DNA from: Asterias amurensis
Taxonomy: Eukaryota; Echinodermata; Asteroidea; Forcipulatida; Asteriidae
Reading direction: 5' to 3'
Length of the DNA stretch: 64,000 bases
Assembly (NCBI RefSeq): GCF_032118995.1
Contig: NC_092654.1
Span: 7,696,284 to 7,760,283, forward strand
The position numbers and the translations under genes are program-made. Of the stretch, positions 1 through 12,368 are shown one piece after another (position 1 is the first letter of the stretch; every line of letters begins with the position of its first letter). The notes under the pieces are model-generated. The model saw only the letters and a list, made by a program, of their open reading frames with translations. It did not search any database and was not told the DNA's origin.

Positions 1-318
1 GGAAAGTAGACTAGTATACAGTGCTAATGCACAACGGTGTGAGAGTAAAACCAAACTTTTTATTCTTAATCCCCAAGTACAAACTTAATTAACTGCTTAG
101 TAGAAAACACATTGACTTATCACAAAAAAAATGTTTGCGATACAAACTTGGAAGAGGCAGCCAATGGATCGTCTTCAGGGGAAATTACCCTTTTATTATA
201 TCAAGTCATAAACCACAAGGGAACCGACTGGGTAAACGTTTAATACTCATGCGGGATTTGAACCAACGACCTCCGGATTAACGTATCGGCGCTCATCAAC
301 TGAGCTACACAACTCTAT
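1..318. repeat. tRNA-headed composite repeat array, left edge
   Basis: Partial unit of the composite repeat that fills the first 19.4 kb. It contains the unit's tail sequence and, at about 251-310, a minus-strand tRNA-like module with a B-box-like GGTTCAAATCC and an A-box-like TAGCTCAGTTG. The unit is cut at 318 by the insertion at 319-2358 and resumes at 2359. Confidence 0.75.
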
Positions 319-2358
319 AGCCCTTTTCCCACTACAGGTATTTCCCGGGAAATTCCCGGGAAATGTTAGTCGATCCGTTCATACTACAAAACATTTCCCG
401 GGAAATAACATTTTCCCGGGAAATAATTTACCCAGTTAAGGGGTAGGGTTGAAGGAGTTAACCCCGGGAAAAAAACGTTTTTCCCGGGAAAAGCAGCTAG
501 TGAGAACGACAGCGGGTTTAACTTACCCCACCTTTTGCTTCTACTGTGTTGAGACGTCATTAATCTCGAAAGGTCACAGACGTCAAAAATAGCGCGCCAA
601 ATAATTCGCGTGGTAACAATAGCCCTTTTTTGTTTTCTCCTTCTGAAAGTGTTTTCGTTTAGGTACGAAAATAAAAGTGAATTACATCTGTAATTTACAA
701 ATAAATATATGAATCAAAAAAGTTGACCACGTGAATGGAATAGGAATAGAATAAATAGTTGGCGTGAACAAGCTTCCTTCTCGTACACACGCCACGTGTG
801 TATGGTATTTCTTAATGCGTGTATACTTGGCCGTTGATGGACTTTTGTTGTCCAGAGTCAGGTTTGAGTTCTTCGATCGACATTGCTGTCTACCACCTGA
901 CAGTAAATATTTTAGTTCAATCTGTTGCTCAATTTGTTACGATGGGTAGAAGTGACCGATGGAGTGATGATGAAATTTTGAAACTAGTTGCATTTTTGGC
1001 CGACGATGCAGTCCAAAAACAGCTAGATGGGCATATAGGCCTACAAGAAACGGGAAAGTTTTCTGCCTGCGTGAAGCTGGATATTAACGGACCCCTGCCC
1101 ATTGCAGATAAAAACTGAAAACCTTGGGAAAAAAGACTATAGGTCGGTATGATAATAGTTTTGTTTTTCAAGGCCTAAATATTTTCTATTGCATAAGTGT
1201 TCTCCTGCAAAAACATTTTTTTTTTTGAAGAAACATACATTTAAAAGTCTCTATGAAGCCATGAAAAAATGCTAGCCAATATAGGGCTAAAGCCTATTCC
1301 GTGTTCTCTCTTTGCACGATGGGAAAACAGCACTGTTGATGTTGGAAGGGAAGAATGCTTCTTTTTCTTTCTACTGCTATTGTCAGATTGTGCAAAATCG
1401 ACTATGCGGTATTTTTTTCTATAAAACCTTTAACTATCTTGGCCCTAACATCGTGGACATTATTATGCAATCCTTCGAAAATGCCATTCAGAAAATTTCT
1501 AGGCCTTACCCCAGGGTTGATGCCCTTAACCCTGCCCCTGAGCAGGGTTAATTATTTACTGGGAAAACGTCATTTCCCGGGAAATTCCCGGGAGTATTTT
1601 TGTAGTGTGAACAGATCAACCAAAAGTTCCCGGGAATTTCCCGGGAAATAACTATAGTGTGAACAGGTAAAAATTGAGGTGAACGCCAACACAAAACCTC
1701 TGGGTAAAACACGGACACAAAAGTCCATTCAATTACAGTTCTCAAAAGAAAAAAAAGCTGTCGCAGATGGAAAGCTCCCTTTCGCTTTTTCTAATAGCAA
1801 CTTGCTCCCACCATTGGCCGCTCTTCATGGTAGACCAGATTGACCTTTGACCAATAAATACTTCCAGCAAGTGCCATGAAACCCGTCAATCGCACGACAA
1901 ATTCCATCTGATTGTTATTCCGCATGTCTTTAAAACACTGTCACAGCAATCGTCTTCTCCTGACAAGACGCCAGCGACGTCTTCCCCGAACTGCAAGACT
2001 TCTTCTCCGCCGTAATCACACAATAAATTGGTATAACAACATGCAAATACACAATTAAAGTGCAGCCATTTTGGGTCGCATGTGGCAAGGATTTTGCAGC
2101 CGGCCGCGTGGCATTGTGGGAACGGACTTCCGTCCACAAACATTGTAACTTCCGCATGGGCTGACCTGTTTACCACATTTCCTGGGGTTTGATCGTAAGT
2201 GTGAAACGACCGTGCATATTCCTGGGAAATAGTACTCCCGGGAGTTACTAAATTGGGATAGTGAGAACGGTTGCTGGGGTGGCGGTGGGGTTAAAAACTT
2301 CCGGGATTTTCCTGGGAGTTTATTTCCCGGGAAATGGCTCTGTAGTGTGAAAAGGGCT
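319..2358. mobile_element. PIF/Harbinger-like non-autonomous DNA transposon
   Basis: The ends are inverted copies beginning AGCCCTTTTC followed by CACTACAG. The 3-bp target TAT is duplicated at 316-318 and 2359-2361. The uninterrupted sequence CTCTATATCGG is present in other units of the same array (near 5055 and 12720), which gives an in-window empty site. Both ends carry clusters of the palindrome TTTCCCGGGAAA (about 345-500, 1560-1650 and 2220-2335). The interior encodes only a Myb/SANT-like fragment and no recognisable DDE transposase, so the element is probably non-autonomous. The 3-bp duplication and the SANT-like fragment suggest PIF/Harbinger; the assignment rests on these features alone. 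Confidence 0.7.
942..1118 (+). pseudogene. Myb/SANT-like DNA-binding fragment of a Harbinger-type ORF1
   Basis: A 58-codon reading frame starts MGRSDRWSDDEILKLVAFLA and continues with an acidic and polar helix ending near QKQLDG. The spacing of the first Trp, the acidic pair and the hydrophobic residues resembles the first helix of Myb/SANT-like domains that PIF/Harbinger elements use to bind their own ends. Only about one third of a typical domain is present before the stop, so it is a remnant or a single exon. It lies inside the element at 319-2358. Confidence 0.4.
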
Positions 2359-4376
2359 TATATCGGTGGCCTCCATACAATAGCTCAATTAAATTTGTGT
2401 TACATTAAATATTCTATCTTTTATTTATTCATCTGCCCAATCTTTCGACTGGGCAGGCAGAAAAATTAGTATTTATTAAGGTTATTTGAGTTGTTCCACT
2501 GTATGCACAAACATCTTTAATTTAAGGGGAAAGATATTTGTGAATGCAGTGAAACTAAGGTCATACAGAGGAAGTGTTTCACCGTGGTAGTCTTTGTGTA
2601 CATGTGTTATAAACTTCATGGCGTTAAACGAAATCAGTAAACAAAACGCTGGGGGAAAAAATCATGCGTTTATTTAAATTTTAGTCTATTGCAATGGTTG
2701 TATTTTTCTCAATCTATAAATAATTTTAAATTGGAATTATATCAAATAGACTAGAAGAAACTATCAAAATAAGTTATTATTAAAAGTAGGTTTTAATATT
2801 AGCGAGATTATTGAATATTCATGAGAAGGTGGTGCAAGTAGTCGGAGCCTGGACTTATTTGAATCTCTAGATGTGCCCTCAGGGGGTCCTTGAACAAGGG
2901 CAAGAATACAAGGTTCGAATCCCATCTGTGTGATTTGTATACACAGAACTAGGGAAAGTACTGAGTATGCAGTGCTTAACACACATCGGTATAAGGACAA
3001 AACCATGTCCCCCGATGCAAACTTAATTAACTGCTTATAGGAAATACCTTGGCTACGCAAACAAATGTTTGCGATACAACCTTGGAAGCGGCAGCCAGGT
3101 AACCGACAGGGTAGATTTTAAGAATATTGGGTTTAACAAAGAAAAGTAACTCCTGGGGGATTTGAACCAGCGAGCTCCGGATTAACGCACCGTCACTCTA
3201 ATAACTGGGCTATCAACCCGTTATTGGCGGTCTCCACACAATAGCTCAATGTTTAGGCTATTTATGTACATCTTCTATCTTTTATTTATTTATTAGCCCA
3301 ACCTTTCGACTGGGCAGTAAAAAATTAGTCTATAGACTCATTAAGTTGTTCCTCTGCACGGAAATCTTTAGTAAAAGGCGAAAGATTTATGCGAATGCAG
3401 TGAAACCAGAGTGCTTATTGTGTGTTTCACCATGGTAGTCTTTCTTTACATGTGTAATAAACTTCATGGCGTTTAAAACGAAGTCAGTAACTTAATGTTT
3501 GCGATATACAACCTTGGAAGAGGCAGCCGAGGATCGTATTCAGAGGAAGTGACCCTTTTTCAAATATCAAGTAATAACCCACACGGGAAGCCGACTGGGT
3601 AAATTAAAGTTAAAATCGGTTCAACAAAGACAGTACTACATCGGGATTTTAACTAACGACATCCGGACAGGCGCTCAACAAGATGAGATTAATAACATAC
3701 ATATTCTATCCTTTGTTTATTTATTAGCCCAATCTTTCGACTGGGCAATAAAAAATTAGTCTATAGACTCATTAAGTTGTTTCTCTGCACGGAAATCTTT
3801 AGTAAAAGGCGAAAGATTTATGCGAATGCAGTGAAACCAGAGTCACGAGTGTTTCACCATGGTAGTCTTTCTTTACATGTGTTATAAACTTCATGGCGTT
3901 AAACGAAATCGGTAAACAAAACTCTTACACAAATTATTCATACATGTTTACAAATTTTAGACTATGGCAGAGGTTGTATTATTCTCAATTAAAAAATATA
4001 CTAAAAGTGGAATTATATCGATTAGAGAAGAAACCATCAAAGAGTTTGTTAAAGTAGGCTTGAATATATTAGATAGAATATTGAATATTCATGAGAATTT
4101 GGTCAAGTAGTCGGAGCCTGGGCTTGTTTCACTATATTATAAATGTGCCCCCAGGGGATCCTGCGACAAAGGCAAGAATACAAGGTTCGAATCCCACCTG
4201 TGTGATTTGTTTTTCACAGAACTAAGGAAAGCAATGAGTACAGTGATAAACACACATCGGTATAAGGATAAAACCAATTGATATTCTTTATCCCCCTATG
4301 CAAATTAAACGTATATTAAATCGTTGCGGTACCCGCTGCTAAACATAGGATTCGAACTGCCTTTATACTGGGCAAT

Positions 4377-4443
4377 CTCGATGGTCTAGTTTGTAAGACT
4401 GCTCTAGAATTGCAAAGGTAGTTGGTTCGAATCCCAACCGTGT
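4377..4443 (+). repeat. tRNA-like SINE head (Glu/Asp-like)
   Basis: A box-like TGGTCTAGTTTGTAAGAC lies at 4382-4399 and B box-like GGTTCGAATCC at 4424-4434. The T arm pairs GTTGG with CCAAC. The anticodon arm is poorly paired, so this is a tRNA-derived Pol III promoter module rather than a functional tRNA. Confidence 0.55.
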
Positions 4444-4640
4444 AATATTCCTGTCTTTGTTTCCCCCTAAGGAACTCGGAAAAGTACTGAGTACACAGTG
4501 CTTATAATACAAATCGATGTACGGGTAAAACCAAATTATAAATTCTTTATTCCCCGATGCAAATTTAACGTTTATCAAATCATTGCGGTACCCACTGCTA
4601 AAACATCGAATTTGAATTGCCTCTAGATGTACCCGGCAAT

Positions 4641-4710
4641 CTCGGTGGTCTAGTTGGTAAAACACTGATTAAGGGGTTACAGGGGTCGTTGGTAAGAATC
4701 CATCCCGAGT
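4641..4710 (+). repeat. tRNA-like SINE head with paired acceptor ends
   Basis: The module opens with CTCGG (4641-4645) and closes with CCGAG (4705-4709), which pair as an acceptor-like stem across about 70 nt. Between them is the D-arm/A-box-like TGGTCTAGTTGGTAAAAC. The B box is degenerate (GTTGGTAAGAATCC). It is followed by the shared SINE tail beginning ACAGAACGTTGGAAAG. Confidence 0.5.
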
Positions 4711-5797
4711 GAGCTACTCAGTTTTTCTTTTACAGAACGTTGGAAAGTAGGCTAGTATACAGTGCTAATGCACAACGGTGTGAGAGTACAACCAAACTTT
4801 TTATTCTTAATCCCCAAGTACAAACTTAATTAACTGCTTAGTAGAAAACACATTGACTTAGCACAAAAAAATGTTTGCGATACAAACTTGGAAGCGGCAG
4901 CCTAGGGATCGTCTTCAGGGGAAATTACCCTTTTATTATATCAAGTCATAAACCACAAGGGAAACCGACTGGGTAAACTTTTAATACTCCCGCAGGATTT
5001 GAACCAACGACCTCCGGATTAACGTATCGGCGCTCACCAACTGAGCTATACAACTCTATATCGGTGGCCTCCATACAATAGCTCAATTAAATTTGTATTA
5101 CATTACATATTCTATCTTTTAATTACTCATTTGCCCAATCTTTCGACTGGGCAGGGAGAAAAATTAGTATTTATTAAGGTTGTTTGAATTGTTCCACTGT
5201 ATGCACAAACATCTAAAGGGGAAAGATCTTTGCGAACGCAGTGAAACCAAGGTCATACGGAACAAGTGCTTCACCATGGTAGTCTTTGTGTACATGTGTA
5301 ATAAACTTCATGCCGTTAAACGAAATCACACGTTTATTTAAATTTAAGTCAATTGCAATGGTTGTATTTTTCTCAATTGAATCTATAAAAAAAAATTAAT
5401 TTGAAATTTTATAAAATAGACTAGAAGAAACTATCAAAATAAGTTATTATTAAAAGTAGGTTTTAATATTAGCGAGATTATTGAATATTCATGAGAATGT
5501 GGTCAGGTAGTCGGAGCCTGGACTTATTTCAATCTCTAGCTGTGCCCTCAGGGGGTCCTTGAACAAGGGCAAGAATACAAGGTTCGAATCTCATCTGTGT
5601 GATTTGTATACACAGAACTAGGGAAAGTACTGAGTATGCAGTGCTTAACACACATCGGTATAAGGACAAAACCATGTCCCCCGATGCAAACTTAATTAAC
5701 TGATTATAGGAAATACCTTGGCTACGCAAACAAATGTTTGCGATACAACCTTGGAAGCGGCAGCCAGGTAACCGACAGGGTAGATTTTTAGAATATT

Positions 5798-6904
5798 GGG
5801 TCGTAATGAATAAAAAGTAGTACTTACTTTTACTTGAAAATTTCAAGTATTTACTACCATCCATATGAATAAAAGGAAGTAAAAACTGTTACTTAAAAGT
5901 ATTTACTAAAATGCTAAAAGTATCTACTTTTACCAAAAAGTAAATTCTTTTAACTTTGGCACTTACTTACTTCCATATGAATAAAACGGAGAATATACTA
6001 CAAAATGCAAGTAAATACTAGTGATTTTTCAAGGTAGCTCCAGAGCTACCTTGGGCACAGAAGTAAAAGGCTCGTCCGAAGAAATGACAGTGTTTATGAA
6101 TGTTCCTCACAGGATAAACGTTTTAGTCCAAAGGAAAGACATCACTGAAATATTAAATAGACACATACACAGTGTTTCACAACAGAAACAATACACACAA
6201 ACTCAAACTGCTTTTAATCAAACTTGTTTATATATGCTGAGGATAAAATAAAACCGTTTGTAAAAAAAACCGTTTTGTATCATTACAGTAAGCTTTTTAA
6301 AAAGATATAAAGAATTTTTTCAACTCAGAAATGAATGCCTCGATCATTAAGGCTTATTGTTCATAAAATCAGAAGAAGTAATTTTTTAAACAATTAAATG
6401 CATTTCAATAGAATGTTGTTCGTGTAATTATTAAAACTTTTAAATTTAATTTAAATAGCTATGCTCATATCAAGCTCTCATCTTCTCTATACAGCGCTGT
6501 CATGCTCCACTCCAAGTTTCAAAAGCTTAACAAAAACGTTTTTATTCTGTGTGTCCAGATGAGTCGTCTTCATCAAAATGTTGTCAGAATAAAAACCTCA
6601 TGGCTGACTTGAAGATTTCTATGTTTCTGTTAAATCAAATGCTGCTTTGGCTGTGTGTGTGAGTGCGTACGTAGACGTGAATGGGAGTTGTAATACAAAG
6701 GAAACCTTTTGTTGAGAGCCATTCAGCCATGGTATATCAGAAGTATTTACTCCAAAGCATTAAGTGAATACTTTGCAGTAAAAGAATAGGTTTATTCATA
6801 CGGAATTTAGAAGATGCTTTTACTGAATGCTTCTACTTGGAAGTTTATGCTTTTACTTTTTGCTAGTACTTGTCAGTAAATACTACATTTTATTCATACG
6901 ACCC
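5798..6904. mobile_element. 1.1-kb inverted-repeat DNA transposon inserted in the array
   Basis: The left end reads GGGTCGTAATGAATAAAA and the right end is its near complement ending TTTTATTCATACGACCC. ATT is duplicated at 5795-5797 and 6905-6907. The intact target GAATATTGGGTT is seen in other units, for example near 3121. Subterminal regions repeat motifs such as AGTATTTACT and TTTTACTT. There is a short frame at 6021-6251 without recognisable homology and no transposase domain, so the element is non-autonomous. The 3-bp duplication and GGG/CCC ends fit PIF/Harbinger-like elements, but this is tentative. Confidence 0.7.
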
Positions 6905-8767
6905 ATTGGGTTAAACAAAGAAAAGTAACTCCTGTGGGATTTGAACCAACGAGCTCCGGATTAACGCACCGTCACTCTAATAACTGGGCTTTCAACCCGT
7001 TATTGGTGGTCTCCACAATAGCTCAATGTTTAGTCTAATGTAACTCACATATATCTTCTATCTTTTATTTGTTCAGTAGCCCAATCTTCCGAATGGGCAG
7101 TAAAAAATTAGTCTATAGACTCATTAAGTTGTTCCTCTGCACGGAAATCTTTAGTAAAAGGCGAAAGATTTATGCGAATGCAGTGAAACCAGAGTGCAGA
7201 CTAAGCATTCCACCATGGTAGTCTTTCTGTACATGTGTAACAGACTTCATGGTGTTAATTGAAACCAGTAAATAAAACTCTGGAACAAATTTGTCGTATA
7301 TATTGTATTTTTCTCAATAAAACAAATATAGTTAAAGTGGAGATAAGCAAATCTTTCAGAAGAAACTACCAGAAGAGTTATTATTATTAAAGTAGGTTTG
7401 AATATGTTAGTCAGATCATTGAATATTCATGAGAATGTGGTCAAGTAGTCGGAGCCTGGACTTGCATATCTATAGTTGTGCACTCGACCAATGGCAAGAA
7501 TGCAAGTTTCGAATCCCGCGTGCACCCGAGTAATGGAAGCCTGTGTTTTTAATTTTCACAGAACTCGGTATAAAATACTGAGTATGCAGTGCTTATAATA
7601 CAAATCGGTGTAAGAGTTCAACCAAAATGATAATTTTTGTATCCCCGATGCAAATATAGCGTTTATCAAATCATTGCGATACCCGCTGCTAAAACATCGG
7701 ATTTGAATTGCCTCTAGCTGTACCGGTCAATCTCGGTGGTCTAGTTGGTAAAAATGTCGTCGGGGAATCTCACCCGAGTAGATTACTCTGTTTGTTTGTT
7801 TGGTTGGGTGTTTTTTTTTACAGAACTTGGGAAAGTACTAAGTATACAGTGCCAACACACATCGGTGTAAGGGTAAAAGCAAACTTTTTATTATGTATTC
7901 CCCGATACAAATTTAATTAACGGCTTAGAAAATACTTTGGCTTAGAAATAGTGTTGCCGATACAGCCTAGGAAGCGGCAGCCAAGGGATCGTCTATTGGG
8001 AAGTGACTTTTTTTATTTCAAACATCAGGTAATAAGCCACAAGTGAAACGGACTGAGCAGGTTTTAAGAAATTGGGTTGACGATGAAAAGTTAATTCTGC
8101 GGATTATGAACCAACGACCTCCGGATTAACGACCGGCACTCTACCAGCTGAGTTTACAACCCGTTATTGGTGTTCACCACACAATAGCTCAATGTTTAAA
8201 TATTCTTTACATACATGCTCTATCTTTTATTTATTTATTAGCCCAACCTTTCGACTGGGCAGTAAAAAATTAGTCTATAGACTCATTAAGTTGTTCCTCT
8301 GCACGGAAATCTTTAGTAAAAGGCGAAAGATTTATGCGAATGCAGTGAAACCAGAGTGCAGTTTAAGTATTTCACCATGGTAGTCTTTCTTTACATGTGT
8401 TATAAACTTCATGGCGTTAAAGGAAATCGGCAAACAGAACTCTGGAACAAGTTATTCATACATGTTTACAAATTTTAATCTATTGCAAAGGTTGTATTTT
8501 TCTCAATCAAAAAATATACTAAAAGTGGAGTTATATCGATTAGACTAGAAGAAACTATCAAAAGGGTGATAATTAAAGTAGGTTTCAACATATTAGCGAG
8601 AAAATTGAATATTCATGAGAATGTGGTCAAGATGTGCGCTTTAGCAATGGCAGGAAAACAAAATTCGAATCCCTTGTACCCGAGTTACAAGCTTGTGTTT
8701 TTAATTTTCACAGAACTCGGTAAAATACTGAGTATACAATGCTTAATACAAACCGTGTAAGGGTAAA
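6905..8767. repeat. tRNA-headed composite repeat array, units 5-6
   Basis: Two further units, with hairpins near 7078 (variant GCCCAATCTTCCGAATGGGC) and 8240. Minus-strand modules lie at about 6940-7000 and 8099-8155. Plus-strand modules lie near 7438 and 7731, and a degenerate one near 8630. The compensating change in the hairpin variant (CGACTGGGC to CGAATGGGC) leaves the GCCCA/TGGGC stem intact. Confidence 0.75.
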
Positions 8768-10555
8768 ACAATGTATAGTTCGAAGACTCACCCCAAGCTA
8801 ATTCGGCTGGTAATAGTGTTATCCGGCTATGTTCCATTAGGGAACTTGGAAATTAATTGATTTACTTAACCATTAATTGTACACGCAGTCACTGATTATG
8901 TGATGCCTCTGTGCAGTGTTAAGGACGTGTTAGACATTTTTGATGTTCAAACGAAGAGCTGTGAACGTCCATTTTGTCAAGAAAATTGAACATTTTGTTT
9001 AAGATTGTATAGCTGCTATAGCCAAACGTAAATGACCACAAACATACCACAGAATCTCTTTGTGATGCATGTTTATACAATTGAGAGTTATATTTTTATA
9101 CTTGTAAGTTGCTTTGCTCTATTGTGTGCCTGTTTTTTTTCAATCAACATCATTGTTCAGCGTGTAAAATGTAATAAGAGAGCATTATTTTTTTCATATG
9201 ATTATGAAATTTGCAAAATACACCCTTTTTTTTAAAGGCATGAAGTTCTCTGGCAACACTGTTCCACAGTTCAAAAAATACAAAAACTTTCTTTTTTAAT
9301 TATGTGATGCCTGTTTTATACAACTGGAAGTTATGTTGTCATAAGATGCTTTTATATTTTGTCCTGATATTTTGTCAGTCTTCATCATTGTTAAGCATGT
9401 AGAAAGTCATAAAAAGAGCATTATTTTACAACTTTAAAACTATACAATCGCCAAAAAGCATGAAGCTTCTGCCAACACTGTTCCCCAGTTCAACAAATAC
9501 CAAAACAGTTTTTTGAAATTCCTACAGACCAGTATCTTTAAATCTTTCAAGCCTGGTAGCCCAACTTTCCTAAATATGCCACTTTCGGACTTCTGACAAA
9601 CTTAGCAACCCCCTCTATTTCCCAAATTCAACTTTGTTCAAAACATCCCTTTTTGAAATAATGGATTATTCCATTCACAATTGACTGTACCTGTGTCAGG
9701 TGCACTTTTGGAAAGACCAAGGATGTATATTTACCATATTCAGTTGAAGGCAGGTAATATATTTGGTCTTTACTAAGTGAAGCCTTCAACTTTGGGTAAT
9801 TTTCAGAAAATAGCTAAATTAGGTGAAATATGGCAAGTTTCTTATTTTTAACCGTTGTCATGACAACCAAAGTGCAATGCACAAACTATGCTTTCTTTTT
9901 ACACTTTGGTTGAAGGAATTAACATGTGCAAAGAGTAAACAAAATCCATTAAAACAAAAATTCATATTGTTTTATTATACAATTTGAAAATAAACACATT
10001 TTTTTCCAAAAAAGGACGAAGTTTATGGCAGCACTGCTCCCCAGTACAAAAAATACCAAAACTTTTTTTTTGAAATTCTTACAGACCAGTATCTTATCTT
10101 TCATGCCTGGAAGCAAAACTTTCCTAAATATGCCACTTTGGGACTTCTGACAATTTTAGCAACCCCCTGTATTTCCCAAATTGACTTTTCCTCAAAACAC
10201 CCCTTTTGGAAATAATGGAATCTTCCATTCACAATTAACTGTACTTTGTCAAACGCATTTTTGGAAAGATTAAGGATGCATATTTATCATAGCCAGCTGA
10301 GAGGTAGGTCCACTATTTGGTTTTTACACAGTGGAGCCCTCAACTTTGGGTAATTTTTACTCATGAAAAGAGCTAAATTAGGTAAAATATGGTAATTTTC
10401 TACTTTTGACCGTTGCCATGGCAACGAAGGTGTAAATGCAAAACTTACCCTTTATTTTTACATTTTGGTTGATGGCCTTCACTTGTGCAAAGTTTAAACG
10501 AAATCCATTTTTGAAAGTCTGCCACCACTTCTTTGATTTTTAGAGCAACCCAGTC
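8768..10555. repeat. AT-rich insertion containing a ~557-bp tandem duplication
   Basis: This block separates array unit 6 from a 5'-truncated unit that resumes at 10556. Two diverged copies of a roughly 557-bp sequence start near 9465 and 10022 (shared landmark CCCCAGT followed by AAATACCAAAAC), and a shorter relative lies near 9246. Each copy holds a palindrome, CGTTGCCATGGCAACG at about 10410 and a decayed version near 9853. No coding frame is convincing. Terminal inverted repeats were not found, so the mode of insertion is unknown. Confidence 0.6.
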
Positions 10556-12299
10556 TTAAGTTGTTCCTCTGCACGGAAATCTTTAGTAAAAGGCGAAAGA
10601 TTTATGAGAATGCAGTGAAACCCGAGTGCAGAATAAGCATTCCACCATGGTAGTCTTTCGTTACATGTGTAACAAAGTTCATGGCGTACATTGAAACCAG
10701 TAAATAAAACTCTGGAACAAATTTGTCATAGATATTGTATTTTTCTCAATTAAATAATATAATTAAAGTGGACATAATCAAATCTTTTAGAAGAAACAAC
10801 CAGAAGAGGTATTATTATTAAAGTAGGTTTGAATATGTTAGTCAGATCATTGAATGTTCATGAGAATGTGGTCAAGTAGTCGGAGTCTGGACTTGCATAT
10901 CTAGATGTGCACTCGACCAATGGCAAGAATGCAAGTTTCGAATCCCGCGTGCGCCCGAGTAATGGAAGCCTGTGTTTTTAATTTTCACAGAACTCGGTAA
11001 AATACTGAGTATGCAGTGCTTATAATACAAATCGGTGTAAGAGTTCAACCAAAATGATAAATTTTGTATCCCCGATGCAAATAATAGCGTTTATCAAACC
11101 ATTGCGGTACCCGCTGCTAAAACATCGGATTTGAATTACCTCAGCTGTACCGGTCAATCTCGGTGGTCTAGTTGGTAAGAATGTCGTCGGGGAATCTCAC
11201 CCGAGTAGATTACTCTGTTTGTTTGTTTGGTTGTTGTTGTTTTTTTACAGAACTTGGGAAAGTACTAAGTATACAGTGCCAACACACATCGGTGTAAGGG
11301 TAAAAGCAAACTTTTTATTATGTATTCCCCGATACAATTTTAATTAACGGCTTAGAAAATACTTTGGCTCAGCAATAGTGTTGCCGATACAGCCTAGGAA
11401 GCGGCAGCCAAGGGATCGTCTGTGGTGAAGTGATTTTTTATTTCAAACATCAGGTAATAGGCCACAAGTGAAACGGACTGAGCAGGTTTTAAGAAATTGG
11501 GTTGACGATGAAAAGTTAATTCTGCGGGATATGAACCAACGACCTCCGGATTAACGACCGGCACTCTATCAGCTGAGTTTACAACCCGTTATTGGTGGTC
11601 TCCACACAATAGCTCAATGATTAAGTATTATTTACATACATGCTCTATCTTTTAGTTATTTATTAGCCCAATCTTTCGACTGGGCAGTAAAAAATTAGTC
11701 TATAGACTCATTAAGTTGTTCCTCTGCACGGAAATCTTTAGTAAAAGGCGAAAGATTTATGCGACTGCAGTGAAACCAGAGTGCAGATTAAGTATTTCAC
11801 CATGGTAGTCTTTCTTTACATGTGTTATAAACTTCATGGCGTTAAAGGAAATCGGCAAACAGAACTCTGGAACAAGTTATTCATACATGCTTACAAATTT
11901 TAATCTATTGCAAAGGTTGTATTTTTCTCAATCAAAAATTATACTAAAAGTGGAATTATATCGATTAGACTAGAAGAAACTATAAAAAGGGTGATAATTA
12001 AAGTAGGCTTCAATATATTAGCGAGAAAATAGAATATTCATGAGAATGTGGTCAAGATGTGCGCTTTAGCAATGGCAGGAAAACAAAATTCGAATCCCAT
12101 GTACCCGAGTTACAAGCCTGTGTTTTTAATTTTCACAGAACTCGGTAAAATACTGAGTATTCAATGCTTAATACAAACCGTGTAAGGGTAAAACCGAATT
12201 ATTATGTTGTTTTATCTCCTCGATTAACGTTTATTAAATCATTGCGGTACCCGCTGCTAAAACATCGAATTTGAATTTCCTCTAGCTGTACCGGGCAAT

Positions 12300-12368
12300 C
12301 TCGGTGGTCTAGTTGGTAAGACACTGCTTTAGGGGTTACAGGGGTCGTTGGTTAGAATCCATCCCGAG
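12300..12368 (+). repeat. tRNA-like SINE head, best preserved Glu-like copy
   Basis: A 69-nt module. CTCGG at 12300-12304 pairs with CCGAG at 12364-12368. The A-box region is TGGTCTAGTTGGTAAGAC and the B box GGTTAGAATCC lies at 12350-12360. The 5' half resembles eukaryotic tRNA-Glu. The anticodon arm does not fold convincingly, so translation use is unlikely. The SINE tail (ACAGAAC, GTATACAGTGC, CGGTGTGAG) follows directly. Confidence 0.6.

Larger units (their letters stand above)
2359..5797. repeat. tRNA-headed composite repeat array, units 1-4
   Basis: Tandem units recognisable by a short hairpin, GCCCAATCTTTCGACTGGGC or close variants, at about 2436, 3297, 3726 and 5132. Each hairpin is followed by a block containing AAATCTTTAGTAAAAGGCG and its complement AAAGATTT. 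There are two subfamilies. Copies at 3297 and 3726 have the block TTGTTCCTCTGCACGG, whereas 2436 and 5132 have TTGTTCCACTGTATGCAC. Plus-strand Ser/Leu-like tRNA modules lie near 2832, 4100 and 5502, minus-strand modules near 3158 and 4990, and Glu-like modules at 4377 and 4641. Spacing is irregular (429-1406 bp) because of internal deletions and extra modules. Confidence 0.8.

Noticed and set aside
4363-4665. Frames of about 65-111 codons repeated through the array (also 5529-5864, 14030-14227 and 14845-15042)
   Set aside because: They recur because the noncoding SINE units recur, are interrupted differently in each copy, and contain the tRNA-like segments.
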